From NCBI RefSeq assembly GCF_002775205.1, contig NC_036450.1, forward strand, positions 24,206,288 through 24,270,287: 64,000 nt of DNA, given 5' to 3'. Positions within the stretch are counted from its first letter, which is position 1; each line of letters begins with the position of its first letter. Positions 35,504 through 47,000 of the stretch are shown piece after piece. Position numbers and translations under genes: made by a program. The notes beneath the pieces were generated by a model, which saw only the letters and a list, made by a program, of their open reading frames with translations, was not told the DNA's origin and did no database searches. The DNA is from Xiphophorus maculatus. Its lineage: Eukaryota > Chordata > Actinopteri > Cyprinodontiformes > Poeciliidae.

Positions 35504-37077
35504 CTAGGACCTCGCGTTTCTTTCCGTCTCCGCCAGGCATTCGCGTACCAGGCCTCTGGCATGAATTATCCCTGTTAAAGAGACGGAGTCGTATATTTCG
35601 TAATCAAACCGATGACATAACAGCACGTATTAATGTCAATGTTCGCTTAAACTCTGCTTGTGAATGGTCCTCGACCGTACCTCTTTTCAGTCTCTCCATC
35701 GCGCTCTTGCTCCCGGCGTATGTGGGCCTGATTTCCTTCCCCAGCTCTTCGATGATGGCCAGCAGCTCGGCATATTTGTTCTGAGGCACTTGGCTGCCGG
35801 TGGAGCCCTGCGCCGGAGCAGGAGTGGCAAGATTTAAACGTTTCAGCACAGAGATCTTTGTCCAGATGTTTTACCGCCGACATAAAAAGTGAATGTGCCT
35901 TTCATTTATTCAGAAATAGGATTAAAATAGCTTTCCTCGAGCATAAATGATCATGACTCCACCGCCCTGTCTGACAGTCTGAGGAATGTGTGCTGCTAGT
36001 TCGTTAGAATTGTGTAAAAAAAAAAACACAGACCACTTTTCTTCTAATCCCAAAACTGAATAAACTTTATGGAAATAGCGCTTCCTGAGAGCTTACCTGT
36101 GAGAATCCCAGAGATGGAGGTCCGTAGTCACTCAGGATAGGCCTGTAGGACTGCAGTGTAGCCAGGTTAGCTGCTGAGGGGGACGGAAGGTTTCCAGCTG
36201 TTGGTACAAAAGAAAAAATAAGAGAGAAAATGTCACAGTGTCTTACTGAGGTGTAACACTGATGTATGAGCTGTTTCTGTCATTTTATTTTGAATGTTGT
36301 TTGAATACAAGCATAATCAGTAGATTTTAAATGCAGGAAGTTCAGGTCTGACAACAGCGTCAGATTTGCAGGTTCATACAGAAAAAGTGTCCAAAAGTGT
36401 TGAAAATATGTATAAAAACAAGATCATAAAAGTAAGATTAGTTGTGATTAATTAAGTATATAATCAATTATTAACTGGCTATGTTGAGTATATGTAGGAG
36501 GTAACCCTACTGAAAACAATGTGAACCCTGTGAGCCCTCCACCACGGTGCTTTGTCTGCCTGTAATATTCCCTCTCCACCACCAGATGTCCTCGAAGAGA
36601 CAATTTCTCAGAGGCAGATCAATCGGCAGCTCCGACCGAGGAGCATCATGGAGGAAACGGAACAAGGCTGGCTAAAGAAGACATAAGTGATACATTTTTG
36701 TCACTGTGGAACCGCAACCCCACGGCGGGACCGCGGCCCCGGACCACCGAGAACCACATTTTCGGAACCCCCGACGCCTCGCCTCGCCTCCCGACCGTGT
36801 TTTTCCGCCGCCTCGGCTCACGGATGGCGCTCTTTTACATTAGTAATAATGGCGGATATGAATTAGCCTAGCTCCCTGGATCTGACCCTATATATATAAC
36901 TGGACAAAAACTACAGACACGGTCTTTCTCCAGGTATTCTCCGAGACCCCGAATTTAACACTCGATTTAACAAGCGGATACTTTGATTTTCTCCCACGTT
37001 TTCTCCTTACCCTGGTTCCCAGAAGTTCCCGGAATGTGCTGATGGACATTGGGTTTGTAAGACATTCCCAAAGACAT
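35504..37077 (-). CDS. cdk2ap1: CDK2AP1 (DOC-1), 4 coding exons, 120 aa
   Basis: Cyclin-dependent kinase 2-associated protein 1, a small adaptor that binds CDK2 and is known as a NuRD-complex component. Coding exons: 37011-37077, 36097-36197, 35681-35807, 35504-35571; phases 1, 0 and 1 at the three junctions agree and the total is 363 nt. Human CDK2AP1 is 115 aa. The protein starts [14 protein letters not shown]; the second Met aligns with the mammalian start MSYKP. The family core is intact: [39 protein letters not shown] and the C-terminal [14 protein letters not shown], which forms the conserved helical dimer domain. The stop is TAG at 35504-35506. It lies between MPHOSPH9 and SBNO1 on the same strand, as in human 12q24.31. 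CDK2AP2 was considered, but residues at the diagnostic sites (LLSDYG/LAIIEEL type rather than FNDFG/LSVIEEM) favour CDK2AP1. Confidence 0.97.
36690..36845. promoter_or_regulatory. GC/CpG-rich block in CDK2AP1 intron 1
   Basis: Dense CpG sequence (for example CCACGGCGGGACCGCGGCC) in the first intron, ending near GGATGGCGC. It may be the downstream part of the CDK2AP1 CpG island or an internal promoter. No exon was identified. Confidence 0.35.
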
Positions 37078-37260
37078 TGTAAATTAAAGAAATAAAAATG
37101 ACCCGAAATTCAGTGAAGCGTCTGTCTCTCACTTTTTGTTTACAACAGCGGCACCGGCAAATATGGCCGTCACTTTATATTGACACCCACAGCGCTTTCT
37201 AACGCTGCCGCCATCCAATGCGGCTTTATCAAGAAAACGACTTAAAAACGGGATTTCCAC
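37078..37260 (-). promoter_or_regulatory. cdk2ap1: CDK2AP1 promoter region, CCAAT and YY1-like motifs
   Basis: CpG-containing sequence upstream of the main ATG. A YY1-like GATGGCGGC on the minus strand (37207-37215) abuts a CCAAT on the plus strand (37215-37219). There is no TATA box at a suitable place. Assignment rests on position and motifs. Confidence 0.4.
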
Positions 37261-37622
37261 CATGAAGGCGAGAAATTCGCACGCAGCTGAGCACGCGTTT
37301 TTTTCTTCTTCTTCTCCTTTCTGACATTTAACAACATTGATCAGAAAGTTGACTCCAGTCCCACACTTTTGGAGGACTTTAATCAGGATAAAGCCGTGGA
37401 GTAATTAAGACGGGGAAAATGTTTTTGAAACGTTACATTTGCTTTTTTTTTTTTTTTTTTTTTACAACAGAGAAGCGTGCTTTCAACGCAAAACACGCGG
37501 CTTGATGTAAATATAACTAAATAGTTTGGACTTTTAATTCAAGCAAAACTAAAAAAAAATATATATATATATGAATATATACAAGAATGAAAGGGGGGAA
37601 AAAGTAATGAAAGTGGTGATAC

Positions 37623-37671
37623 CTGACTTTGTTTGTGGAGTATCCATGGCTTCAGCCACCGATTCGCTCAT
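37623..37671 (-). CDS. cdk2ap1: Putative alternative first coding exon of CDK2AP1
   Basis: On the minus strand an ATG at 37669-37671 opens MSESVAEAMDTPQTKS and runs into a GT donor (GTATCACC) at 37621-37622, leaving one extra base. That phase 1 end is the phase needed by CDK2AP1 exon 2 at 36197, so splicing would give a 114-aa isoform with a different N-terminus. It lies about 550 bp upstream of the main ATG. An overlapping upstream ATG in another frame precedes it. No transcript evidence is available, and a chance donor is possible. Confidence 0.35.
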
Positions 37672-37699
37672 CAGTGGGTTCAGGAGACATGTGGCCGTC

Positions 37700-38640
37700 T
37701 TCCATGTGAAATAATGGAGTCTTTTCAGGGCTCTTTATTTCCCAGGAGTCCCTGGAGGCCACATGGCTGGTCACAATGTCTGACCCCTAGAGTCAGGACC
37801 CCAGACCGGAATCTATTTCACACCAGTTTAAGAGTTTTTTGGTTTTTTTTCCTGTTAAAGTATAGAAGTTGCCAAAAATAAAAATTAATAGCTAAATCTT
37901 TACTGAAATTCATAAGGAAGCTGAGTGATTTAAGCTTTGGCTTTCATTGTTCTCTATTAATTTAATTAATATGACATTCTGAGGTAAGACTGATTCACTA
38001 GTTCTAGAGGAAATATAAAGATTTTAAATGAGTGCAGTCATTCTGTACTTTGTAGCATTTTGTTTAGATCAAGCATTAAAATGATCCAATATTTAATTTA
38101 GGACAGCAAATGTTCACAAAAATGCAACATTTATAAAGGAAACTTAAAAAAAACATACTTTTGTAAATTGAGCCTTAAAGTATTCACACCCATAGATTTG
38201 TTTTTCTCCTGCCTGTTGAATTTTGCGTCCTTCACATGGCAAAAGATTCCTCTAGGATTTTACTATGTGGCAGATCAACACAAAGAAGTGAATGGTAGAG
38301 CACTGGGAGGACAACGATGCAGGAGTTTAAGAACTTTTTGATTTTTTTTTTTTTTTAAAGTACCGATTAACCTTAAAATTAAAAGTAACCAATGACATTT
38401 AAGGCTACTCAATCAACCTGTGATTTAATCTCCTAGCTGATGCCAGCATACAGTAGAATTTTATTAAAATACACTGAAATTTCTGACAAAAAAAACCCCA
38501 GAGTATGAATACTTCCAGAGAACATTCAAACAAATTACAAAATATAAAAGCTAATATCTTGTGATCATTAGTAATTCCTAGATTTTTATTTGATATGAGC
38601 CAAATCTAGTGGCAGCATTGGAAAAAAAATATTAAACAAG
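37700..38640. other. Intergenic stretch between CDK2AP1 and SBNO1
   Basis: No exon seen. The part at 38161-38530 carries AGTATTCACACCC and GAGTATGAATACTT with a GGCAGATCAACACAAAG motif, typical of an old Tc1/mariner-like fish repeat. Confidence 0.4.
38161..38530. mobile_element. Old Tc1/mariner-like remnant
   Basis: Words AAGTATTCACACCCAT, GTGGCAGATCAACACAAAG and GAGTATGAATACTTC match the consensus style of an abundant teleost element without coding capacity. Confidence 0.45.
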
Positions 38641-38658
38641 ATAGAAGTATAACAAGCT

Positions 38659-38664
38659 TTTATT
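38659..38664 (-). terminator. sbno1: Distal poly(A) signal AATAAA of SBNO1
   Basis: Canonical hexamer on the minus strand within CTTCAATAAAAGC. It is the last candidate before the CDK2AP1 upstream region. Proximal alternatives exist at 39127-39132 and further upstream. Confidence 0.5.
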
Positions 38665-38821
38665 GAAGATGCATGTACAAGCAATGTTGAATTTTTGTAT
38701 GTCAGTAGTGCAACTCGTGCAATGAATAGGAAGAAAAGAAAAAAAGTTCAAGGGTTTTAACTACTAGGACGATCTAGTAGCATTCAAACAAACAAATTAC
38801 TCGGCCTCTTATATACATACA

Positions 38822-38860
<39 letters not shown>
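38822..38860. repeat. AC microsatellite
   Basis: About 19 AC units in the SBNO1 3' UTR region. Confidence 0.95.
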
Positions 38861-39343
38861 CACCCCAGGAGTCAAAACATGAGGTGCTGGCTTACAAGGT
38901 GCACATTCAAGTTTAAACACAGAAGCAGTACCTTCCCCGGGTGTCCAAAGAAATGTGCTGCATGAAGATTTCCAAACTGTACAAATAATACAAAGCATTT
39001 TCCGAACGCGTCGTCAATCAGGGGAGGAGGCAGACTTAGTGAACGGAGCTGTGTCTAATTTAGAGGGTCAGGATGCATTCCTCCATTATAAAAAAAACAA
39101 AACAAAAAATAAACACATCCTGGCTTTTTATTCTTCAGTTTCAGTAAAGCTCATGCACCCAGATGGTGTGTTCTGTCCCGTTTAGTGCAGATGTGGAATA
39201 TAATACAAAACCCAAAAAGGTTCACAAGAGGCGAGCGAGTCCACAGAAACGGGATTAGATGTGAACCGGACTCGAGAGACGGGTTTGGGAAGCGGAAATG
39301 TGCGCAACGAAAAGAGAAGCTTCAGATATTATGATGCTGTGAT

Positions 39344-39655
39344 AGGGCCACTGTAGACGGAAAAAAGGAGTACATTTCTGCACACAAAAAATAATAAAAT
39401 TTTTTTGAGATTGATCTTAGAAATTTTCTAGGAAACCCACCCAGAAATTTCTGAATTTCAAAAGTTGCAATTTTTTGACTTTTGAAAATTTGACTTGAAA
39501 CTCAAATTTAAGGACTTTCTAAACAGAAAAATTCTGAAAATCTATCATTTTCTCAAAAATGTTGGGATTTTCAGAAATTTTCTATAAGAAACAAGCCCCA
39601 GTTTTTTTTTTTGGAAATGTATTTATTTTCCTCCCTCTATAATAGTCCTAATACA
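39344..39655. repeat. Palindromic AT-rich element, copy 4 of 4, with visible inverted ends
   Basis: Left end TAGGGCCACTGTAGA and right end TCTATAATAGTCCTA are inverted relatives; the interior carries AGAAATTTCTGAATTTC and TTTTTTGAGATTGATC. Lies in the SBNO1 3' UTR region. Confidence 0.55.
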
Positions 39656-41018
39656 GCATCATAAAATCCAGTTAAAGATCACTGAGAAGCGGTAAGTAAA
39701 AGATCTGGTCAGGCATTTCACATAAACTCTATTTTTAAAACAGACAAACCCCTGAGCTGTTTATTTGTGAAAAGCAAACTGATGTTTGTAATGACTGCAT
39801 CTTTTCATATTTTTAAGAATCCCTTGGCTGAGTATTGTTTAGTTATTTCCTCACCTTTGCTTCAAAGAGCGTAGCAAAATATCTGGAACAGCAAATAAAG
39901 CAATATAAATGACATTTAATAACTGATTAGCAACAGTGTTGTGATAGATGTTAAGTAACTTGTCAAAGAATAGAAACTGCTTTCTGGGGCCCAGATATTA
40001 CTGCCATCTTTTAATAAATGAACGGCAATATTTTTAAAAAAATGCAGGGGAAGAAGTGCCTTTTGAAAAAGTTACATGTATACCACTGAACACTAAATGA
40101 TATATACATATCTCAAACCATTTATTTCACTTCTTCACACTGCTTACAAAATGAAGAATGAAACTCAAGACACTGAATCCAACTAAAAACTCACTGAACT
40201 TCCTGTTTCAGTAACAACCCTTTGATTTTCTTCCTTTGCTAAAGGAGAAAAAAAAAAAACTACCACGAGGTTCATGTAAATACTAACGCTCTCCTTCCTA
40301 GTATGGATGTGTTCGACAGCTGACTTTGTTTGACCAAATGTGTTTTTTTCTGTGAATTCCAAATTAAAACAAATCCTCAGAGCTTGCTGAAGTAGTTGAG
40401 ACGCGTTTGCAGAAAACAGAGAAAAGATAAACAAATTGGTCTATGTGAAATGCAAGCTGACCCTCACCATAATGTAGTTTTGGTCTTTGTGTGATTGTGA
40501 GGATTATAGCAGGAAAGAAGTTAGTCCCAAATGAGATGACCTGAATCAAACGGCAAATAACATCCCTCTGCTGCTCTCAGGGGTTTTTGTTAACTATCCA
40601 GACAGTGGTGGTTGAACATCAGACGGCCGTAGAAACGAGTCCTCTCATTTTCAGAGGTATAGTGGTTTGGTTTCATTCTATAGCCTGGACCCGGGAAGTT
40701 TGGGTATTTTTTGCTGCATGCCCAATTTGAACAGAACAGACTAGAGTTTTCACGGCGTGTCTGGACCGGATCACTAACCTCACTCTGAATATCAGAGTAC
40801 AACACAACGGCGTCGACGGGTTGGGAGAACGACTGACCGCTGTTTTACATCCCAACGGTCGGCACAGCAGGCCTCCGGACTTCGGGCCCTCAGGGGACAA
40901 TGGTGGAGGAGTGAGAGGAGCAGCCCTGAAGCATGCAGCGCACTGAGACACGGCCGGAGCCAGAGGCCTCCTGAGTGGACCGTAGAGTCAGGGCGGAGTC
41001 TGGGCTCAAACTGGCTCA

Positions 41019-44000
41019 TTATGTGTTGAGCACATGAGTAAGACTTTGAGGGTGGAGCAGCTGCCTCTTCTGCTGCTCCTGCACAGCCAGCTGCTGGCTC
41101 TGGTCTGAGGTCAAGAGCTTGTTGATCAACGGAGACACGCAGTTCGCTGGAATGATCAACCCTAAGAGAGGAGGAGGAATTATTACTTATTACAGTAACT
41201 GATTAATCACAATTAATCAATTCTTAACATGTCCAATGAATTGCAATTGATTCTTAATATAACTGATTAATTGATTGCAAAAATAGTCAATTGATAGCGA
41301 TTAATCAATTATTAAAATATCTGAGTAATCTATTATTCAAATGATTGATTAATCGTCATCAATGATTAAAATAACAAAATAATCTAGTAATTTATTAATC
41401 GTTAACTGGAATACACAGGCTTTAAAAAAACACCATTGATTGAGAGAACATATACAGAGCAGTAATTGAGCCAAAACTGTACAAAAATATACATTTTGCT
41501 TTTAAAAAAACCCCCCAAACTCTTCCTTGTCTGTAAAAATGTTGAACCCAAAACTCTTCAAGTGGCCCTTTTTGACTCACCTGGTTTAAATTCTGTAAAG
41601 CGTTATTAATTGGTTAATTAATAAAATAAAACACTACATTGTATTGTTTTAAGCAGTGAGCTTTTCACATGTTGACGTTTGCAGTATTTTTTTAAACCAA
41701 GTGTACACCAAGAGAATGCTGTTATTAAATGTTTATTTTCTTATTTAAAAAGGAACTGAAGAATTTATGTCTAATATTGTATAAAATAAGGTTACATGGT
41801 TAAGTCTAAAATCTGCAAACGTGTCAGTTTTCCTTTTATGCGATTAATTGGTGAATCGTCAGAATAATCGATAACTAAAATAATCGTTAGTTGCAGCGCT
41901 AAAACTTTTGTCATAATGACAAACATGCGTTTCTGGAGAGAGAGCAAATGCTTCTGAGTCTTTCCCAATTGAAGTTGGGAAAGCAGGTCAGCTTACCGAC
42001 TATCCTCTGACCATCCTCGGTGCGCAGGCGGACAATCTGCACCTTCACGTTGCTTCCGCTGACTGGAGAAAGAACTTCTTCCAGTTCGTTCCACACGCTG
42101 AGCACAGAGCCACACAGAACGTAGTATGTCCTGCAGCGCAGGCCGACTTCACACAGCAGACCAACTGAGGCTTTCTTGCAGTTGCCGCGCCTAAAGGCAG
42201 ATCCAAACAGCAGATTAAAGAAGCTGTTTCTGAAGTTGCGAGTTTGAGACACTGCTAGTGCTCATTTGGTGCAAGATAAGTGTGTAAAGTGTACACACCA
42301 GTACGCATGAGAGCATATTTTTGCTGATGACTGGTACTGGTCAGTCCAGTGCTGCTTGGCATCTTCTGATAGAACCTAATAGAAGAGACAAAAATAAAAA
42401 ACTGTTATCAGGAATCATAAAATATTTAATGTTTCCATAATTTCAAACAGAAGCCAAACCTTCTTAAACTTCTTTTTGATGTCGGCGTATGTTTCCAGTT
42501 TGACTTGTCTGCCGGTGTTTGGCCTGTACACCAGGAACAGCCTCTTCTTAGTGTTCACTTCCTTCACCAGGATGGCTGTTTTCCTGTTATTTCTCATCTG
42601 AAATTCAATCATGCACAGAAAAAGAAGGGAATAATGGAATCCTGGCTTAGCAATATCATCCACAAATACGGAGAAAAAAAGGTACAATCTTTGGGAGAAA
42701 ATCTGGATTACATTATCAATAGACTTGAGTTAAATTGCTGTTCTTTTTAGTCATACCACACCGTTGCTATGAATTTTATTCACCCAGTTGCCTTAAAGAG
42801 CTAAGAGTCTTAGGGCTGGGTGTCTTGCCCAAGAGCACAATGATATTAACTAAGAAAGCTGGAATCTAACTCAACCCGTCAATTTCAAGTTGACTGATCT
42901 TCTCACCGAGTCACATCTGAACTAAATATGAGGAAAGTACAACACCAAAAAGAATAAATGTGTCAAGCAAGCAATAAAAAAAAAACTAAAAGAATACCTC
43001 AGAAAAGTTGAAGTGAGTCCAAAAATGTCTTGATTTATAAAGACATAATTTTCGACTAGACAATGCTCAGTGTTTATTATTCACTTACGTAAATAGTACA
43101 TAAAACCAACTTCTAAATTTGAGCACAAACATGGAGTATAATCAAGGATAAAAATGTTTGAGATTATAAATGAAAAGTGGTCAATAGTTATGAAAAACTC
43201 CAGAGATCCTACAAGATTTCAAAAGCTCAATAGCTGAATCCTAAGCAAATCAATTTATGCTTCATAAGAATAAAAAAAACCTCACTGGATTCATAATATA
43301 AGTAATAAAAGAAACACATCTCATTTTATCATTCTCTATGTGAATTCTCATTTATGGTATTATTTACTCTAATTTCAAGGACCTTTAACACGGATTGTCT
43401 ATTTACCAAACACCGATGCTGCCGAGTGAGGTACAGGGTTAGCTCTTCGCCGTCAGTATGCTCCGCCCGTTGCTGATCTCAACCCAAAGTGTGTGTGTGA
43501 CGCTGGAAAGCTGCTACGGTTTAGTGGACAGGTTCCTTTTATTTGTGTTCTGTACACCGTGTTCAAAACCAAAGACAGAAAATATAAGCAGACGGCTAAG
43601 AGAGGGGAACTTTACAACGGACGGTTGGTTAAATGAGTCTAGATGGAGTTTAAAAGTTAGAAAACATTAAAAGAAGAAGTGAGTGAAAGATGACGGGGAA
43701 ATAACAGTCAGCAAAAGTATATACAGAATGCTGATGTAAAAAAATATATATACATATATACAGTACAGACCAAAAGTTTGGACACACCTTTTAATTCAAT
43801 GAGTTTCCTTAATTTTCATGACTATTGACATTGTAGATTCACACTGAAGGCATCAAAACTATGAATAACACATGTGGAAATATGCACTAAACAAAAAAGT
43901 GTAAAACAACTGAAAATAGCCCTTATATTCTAGTTTCTTCAAAGTAGCAACCTTTTGCTGTGATTACTGCTTTGCACACACTCTGCATTTTCTTGATGAG

Positions 44001-47000
44001 CTTCAAGAGGTCGTCACCTGAAATGGTTTTCACTTCATAGGTCAACCTGCCCTGTCAGGTTAATAAGTGGGATTTCTTGCCTTATAAATAGTCATGAAAA
44101 TAAAGAAAACCCATTGAATTAGAAGGTGTGTCCAAACTTTTGGTCTGTACTGTATATATACAGTGAACCCTCGCTATATCGCGGTTCACCTTTCACGGTC
44201 TCGCTGCTTCGCGGATTTGCATCGTGCATTGTGTTCTGCATTCTGATTGGCTAAACAGTCTCTCCGCTTCTTCTCTACCTGTGTGTCAACAATGTTGCGG
44301 TTTAATATGTACACGTACGTAAAACAGCTTGCCAATTTCAATAATCCTTTTGCCCCGAAGAAAAAAGAGCGACAACAACTACCGATAACTATGTTCTTCT
44401 CTCAAAAAAAACACACCTGCACCGCGGGCTTTAGAAGAAAAAAAAAAAACGCTACAGAGCGGAGTCAGGATTCAGCGGCTCAGTCAGAAGAGCAGTGAAA
44501 TACACGCGAGTCACTATTTGTTCTTCTGTACTTTTTTTCATAATCATTTTTCATTTTCTCCCGTTCTAATCCAATGACTCGGGTCGAGGTGGGGCGGTGC
44601 TGATCTCCGCAATTTGAAGCCTTCGGTTCGTATTGATGCTTAAAATTGTTATTTTACAGTACAGTAGTTATTTGTAAAAAAAAAAAAAATTGTTTATACA
44701 GTACTTTTATTTGTAAAAACAAATGCTTGGGCCTGTAAAAAGGTTTTGTTCTTTGGTTTCAATGTATTATGGAGTATTTCATTGTATAATAATTGTAAAA
44801 TAAATAAAGGTTATTACTTCACGGATTTCGCCTATCACGGGTTCTTTTTGGAACGTAACCCCCGCGAAAAACGAGGGTTCACTGTATATATATTTACTTA
44901 TATAAATACACACACACGTTTTTAATTAGTGCTTTTTCTTTGCTGAAAATAGCAGATTACGAGTACCGGTAATCCTTTATTTTTAAACAAACGGTACCTT
45001 TCCTATTCTATGTCAGCTATAAAAACTGACTCAGGGGCGTGCCGTGGTGGCGTAGTGGTTAGCGCGACCTGTATTTGGAGGCCTTGAGTCCTCAACACGG
45101 CCGTCGCGGGTTCGACTCCCGGACCCGACGACATTTGCCGCATGTCTTCCCCCCTCTCCTTCCCCGTTTCCTGTCAGCCTACTATCATATAAGGGAGACT
45201 AGAGCCCACAAACAGACCCCCTGGAGGGGTAAAAAAAACAAAAAAAAAACTGACTCAGCTACTAAGATGTAGAATGAGCGTGGGTTTGTCATATTTAAAT
45301 TATTCCATCACACCAAATATAGCATCAAAGAAGTCCTTTGCAATTACAATGCAACACACATACATGTTGCACTTAACAGTTGTGATTCCATATATTGTGT
45401 GATAAATTTTGGCTCAAGAAAATATGAGTACACAACATAATCATCCGCAAGGAACAAAAGAAATAAACTGCAAAACAGCTGAAACACCCGAGTTCCTTTA
45501 AATCAAGGTTAAAACCCCACCTGTTTTGAGCTGCTTTGGAACCATAATAAATGAACACTTACCAATATTTTGAGGTGTATTGATGATGGCACTCATAATG
45601 TAATGGTTGTTCCTGGTTTTCTTAATTGCTCACTGTATGTCTTTTATGACTTTGTATTTTTGTCATGTACAGAACTGATTGATAAAACAGGTGGAGTAGG
45701 CATTGTGGAGTCTTCAAAACTTTCAATTTCTAGATAAACTATATATAATTTTTCCATTTTAACATTAAATATTTATGTAATCTTTAAAACATCTACAGTA
45801 AAAATTTTTTTGAAAGACTTGATAAATGTGTCCCAAATGCAGTCAAAATAGTTTAATGATACAGAAAAACTCATTTTCAAATCTTCCCTATGAAACTCCT
45901 CATATAAGATGATTGATATATATATATATATATATATTTTTTAAACCTAGAACCTGTGTCATAATTTCCTACCTGGACATAGAAGCCATCGTCTGGGCCA
46001 TTCTGCTCTGCCCAGGCGTGTGTCGCTTCTTCCCAAGACATTCCTCTTTCCACGCCGACCTGTGAGGTGAAACATGAACAGAACGTCAGCCAACGTTTCA
46101 TCTCTGTGAGCTGATTTTTATACCATAAATACAGGACTTACAGTGTAGAGTTCTACGTGTCCTGATGTAGTGTAGCCTGGCGTCAGAAACTTTCGACAGT
46201 CCGCCTTCTTCACCTTCTCGTCACCCGAGCCGAGATCTAACATACACCAGGAGAGAATGTTTGACATATTTGAGATCAAATGGGGAGTGATCATGAAGAG
46301 AAAAAACACTCTACAAATGTAAGTAAAATCCTCTGATTTGACATTTCTAATGCACTTTCTTGGGTTTGAACTTAGAGCAGACTTCTCCAAGTTTGAGATA
46401 ATTTGACCTGGATTAGATGTTCTCATTTTAGAACGTTTTTAAAGTTGTTCTTTTTGTTAATTCACCTAGAAAAAAAATACTAACCTGTTGATATTAGTGT
46501 TATTTAATTCAATTTTTTTCTTCTTCTTTGTATTTATATTAAACAAAGCTCATAAATGCATGCAGTAGGAGTAGGATTGGGGTGTTTATCATATTGTTTC
46601 TCATTTACCGCAATTATTTTCTTAAGAACTAAGAATTTTGATTGATGTTTAAAACCCACTCAAAACTATCTGGAATGATAGTTTTACCATTTTTTCCACT
46701 GTTTGTTCAATGAAAGCATCAATAAATATCCATAAATTTGAAAATACAGTAAGAGTGTGCAGCATATTGATACAAATCACACTTATTTATGTGACAAATG
46801 GGAATGTTTTTCAAAAGCAGCACTTCTGTTTGTCTATAAACATACAGTTAGATAAAGAAAAAAATTAAAAAGATGTGATCAATAGTTCTTACCACTTGTA
46901 TTGTTATTGCGATAAAAAAAAATAGCATGATACAACTTAAATTCACTGTCCCACAGCAGCATAGGGAACAAACTAGGTTGCTGTTACCAGGGTTACGAAA

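Larger units (their letters stand above)
38659..41018 (-). other. sbno1: SBNO1 3' UTR (approximate)
   Basis: Sequence after the SBNO1 stop has no supported exon. Several minus-strand AATAAA hexamers occur, for example at 39127-39132, and the most distal is at 38659-38664. It contains an AC microsatellite (38822-38860) and a palindromic AT-rich repeat (39344-39655). The true end could be at any of the AATAAA sites; only transcripts can decide. Confidence 0.5.

Noticed and set aside
37633..37881. Plus-strand 82-codon frame upstream of CDK2AP1
   Set aside because: Antisense of the putative alternative exon; no motifs and poor composition.
44247..44498. Possible Tigger transposase
   Set aside because: No helix-turn-helix or DDE motif readable; the element is non-autonomous.
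45041..45119. Possible tRNA gene
   Set aside because: A and B boxes are present but it is part of a SINE with body, A-rich tail and target duplication.
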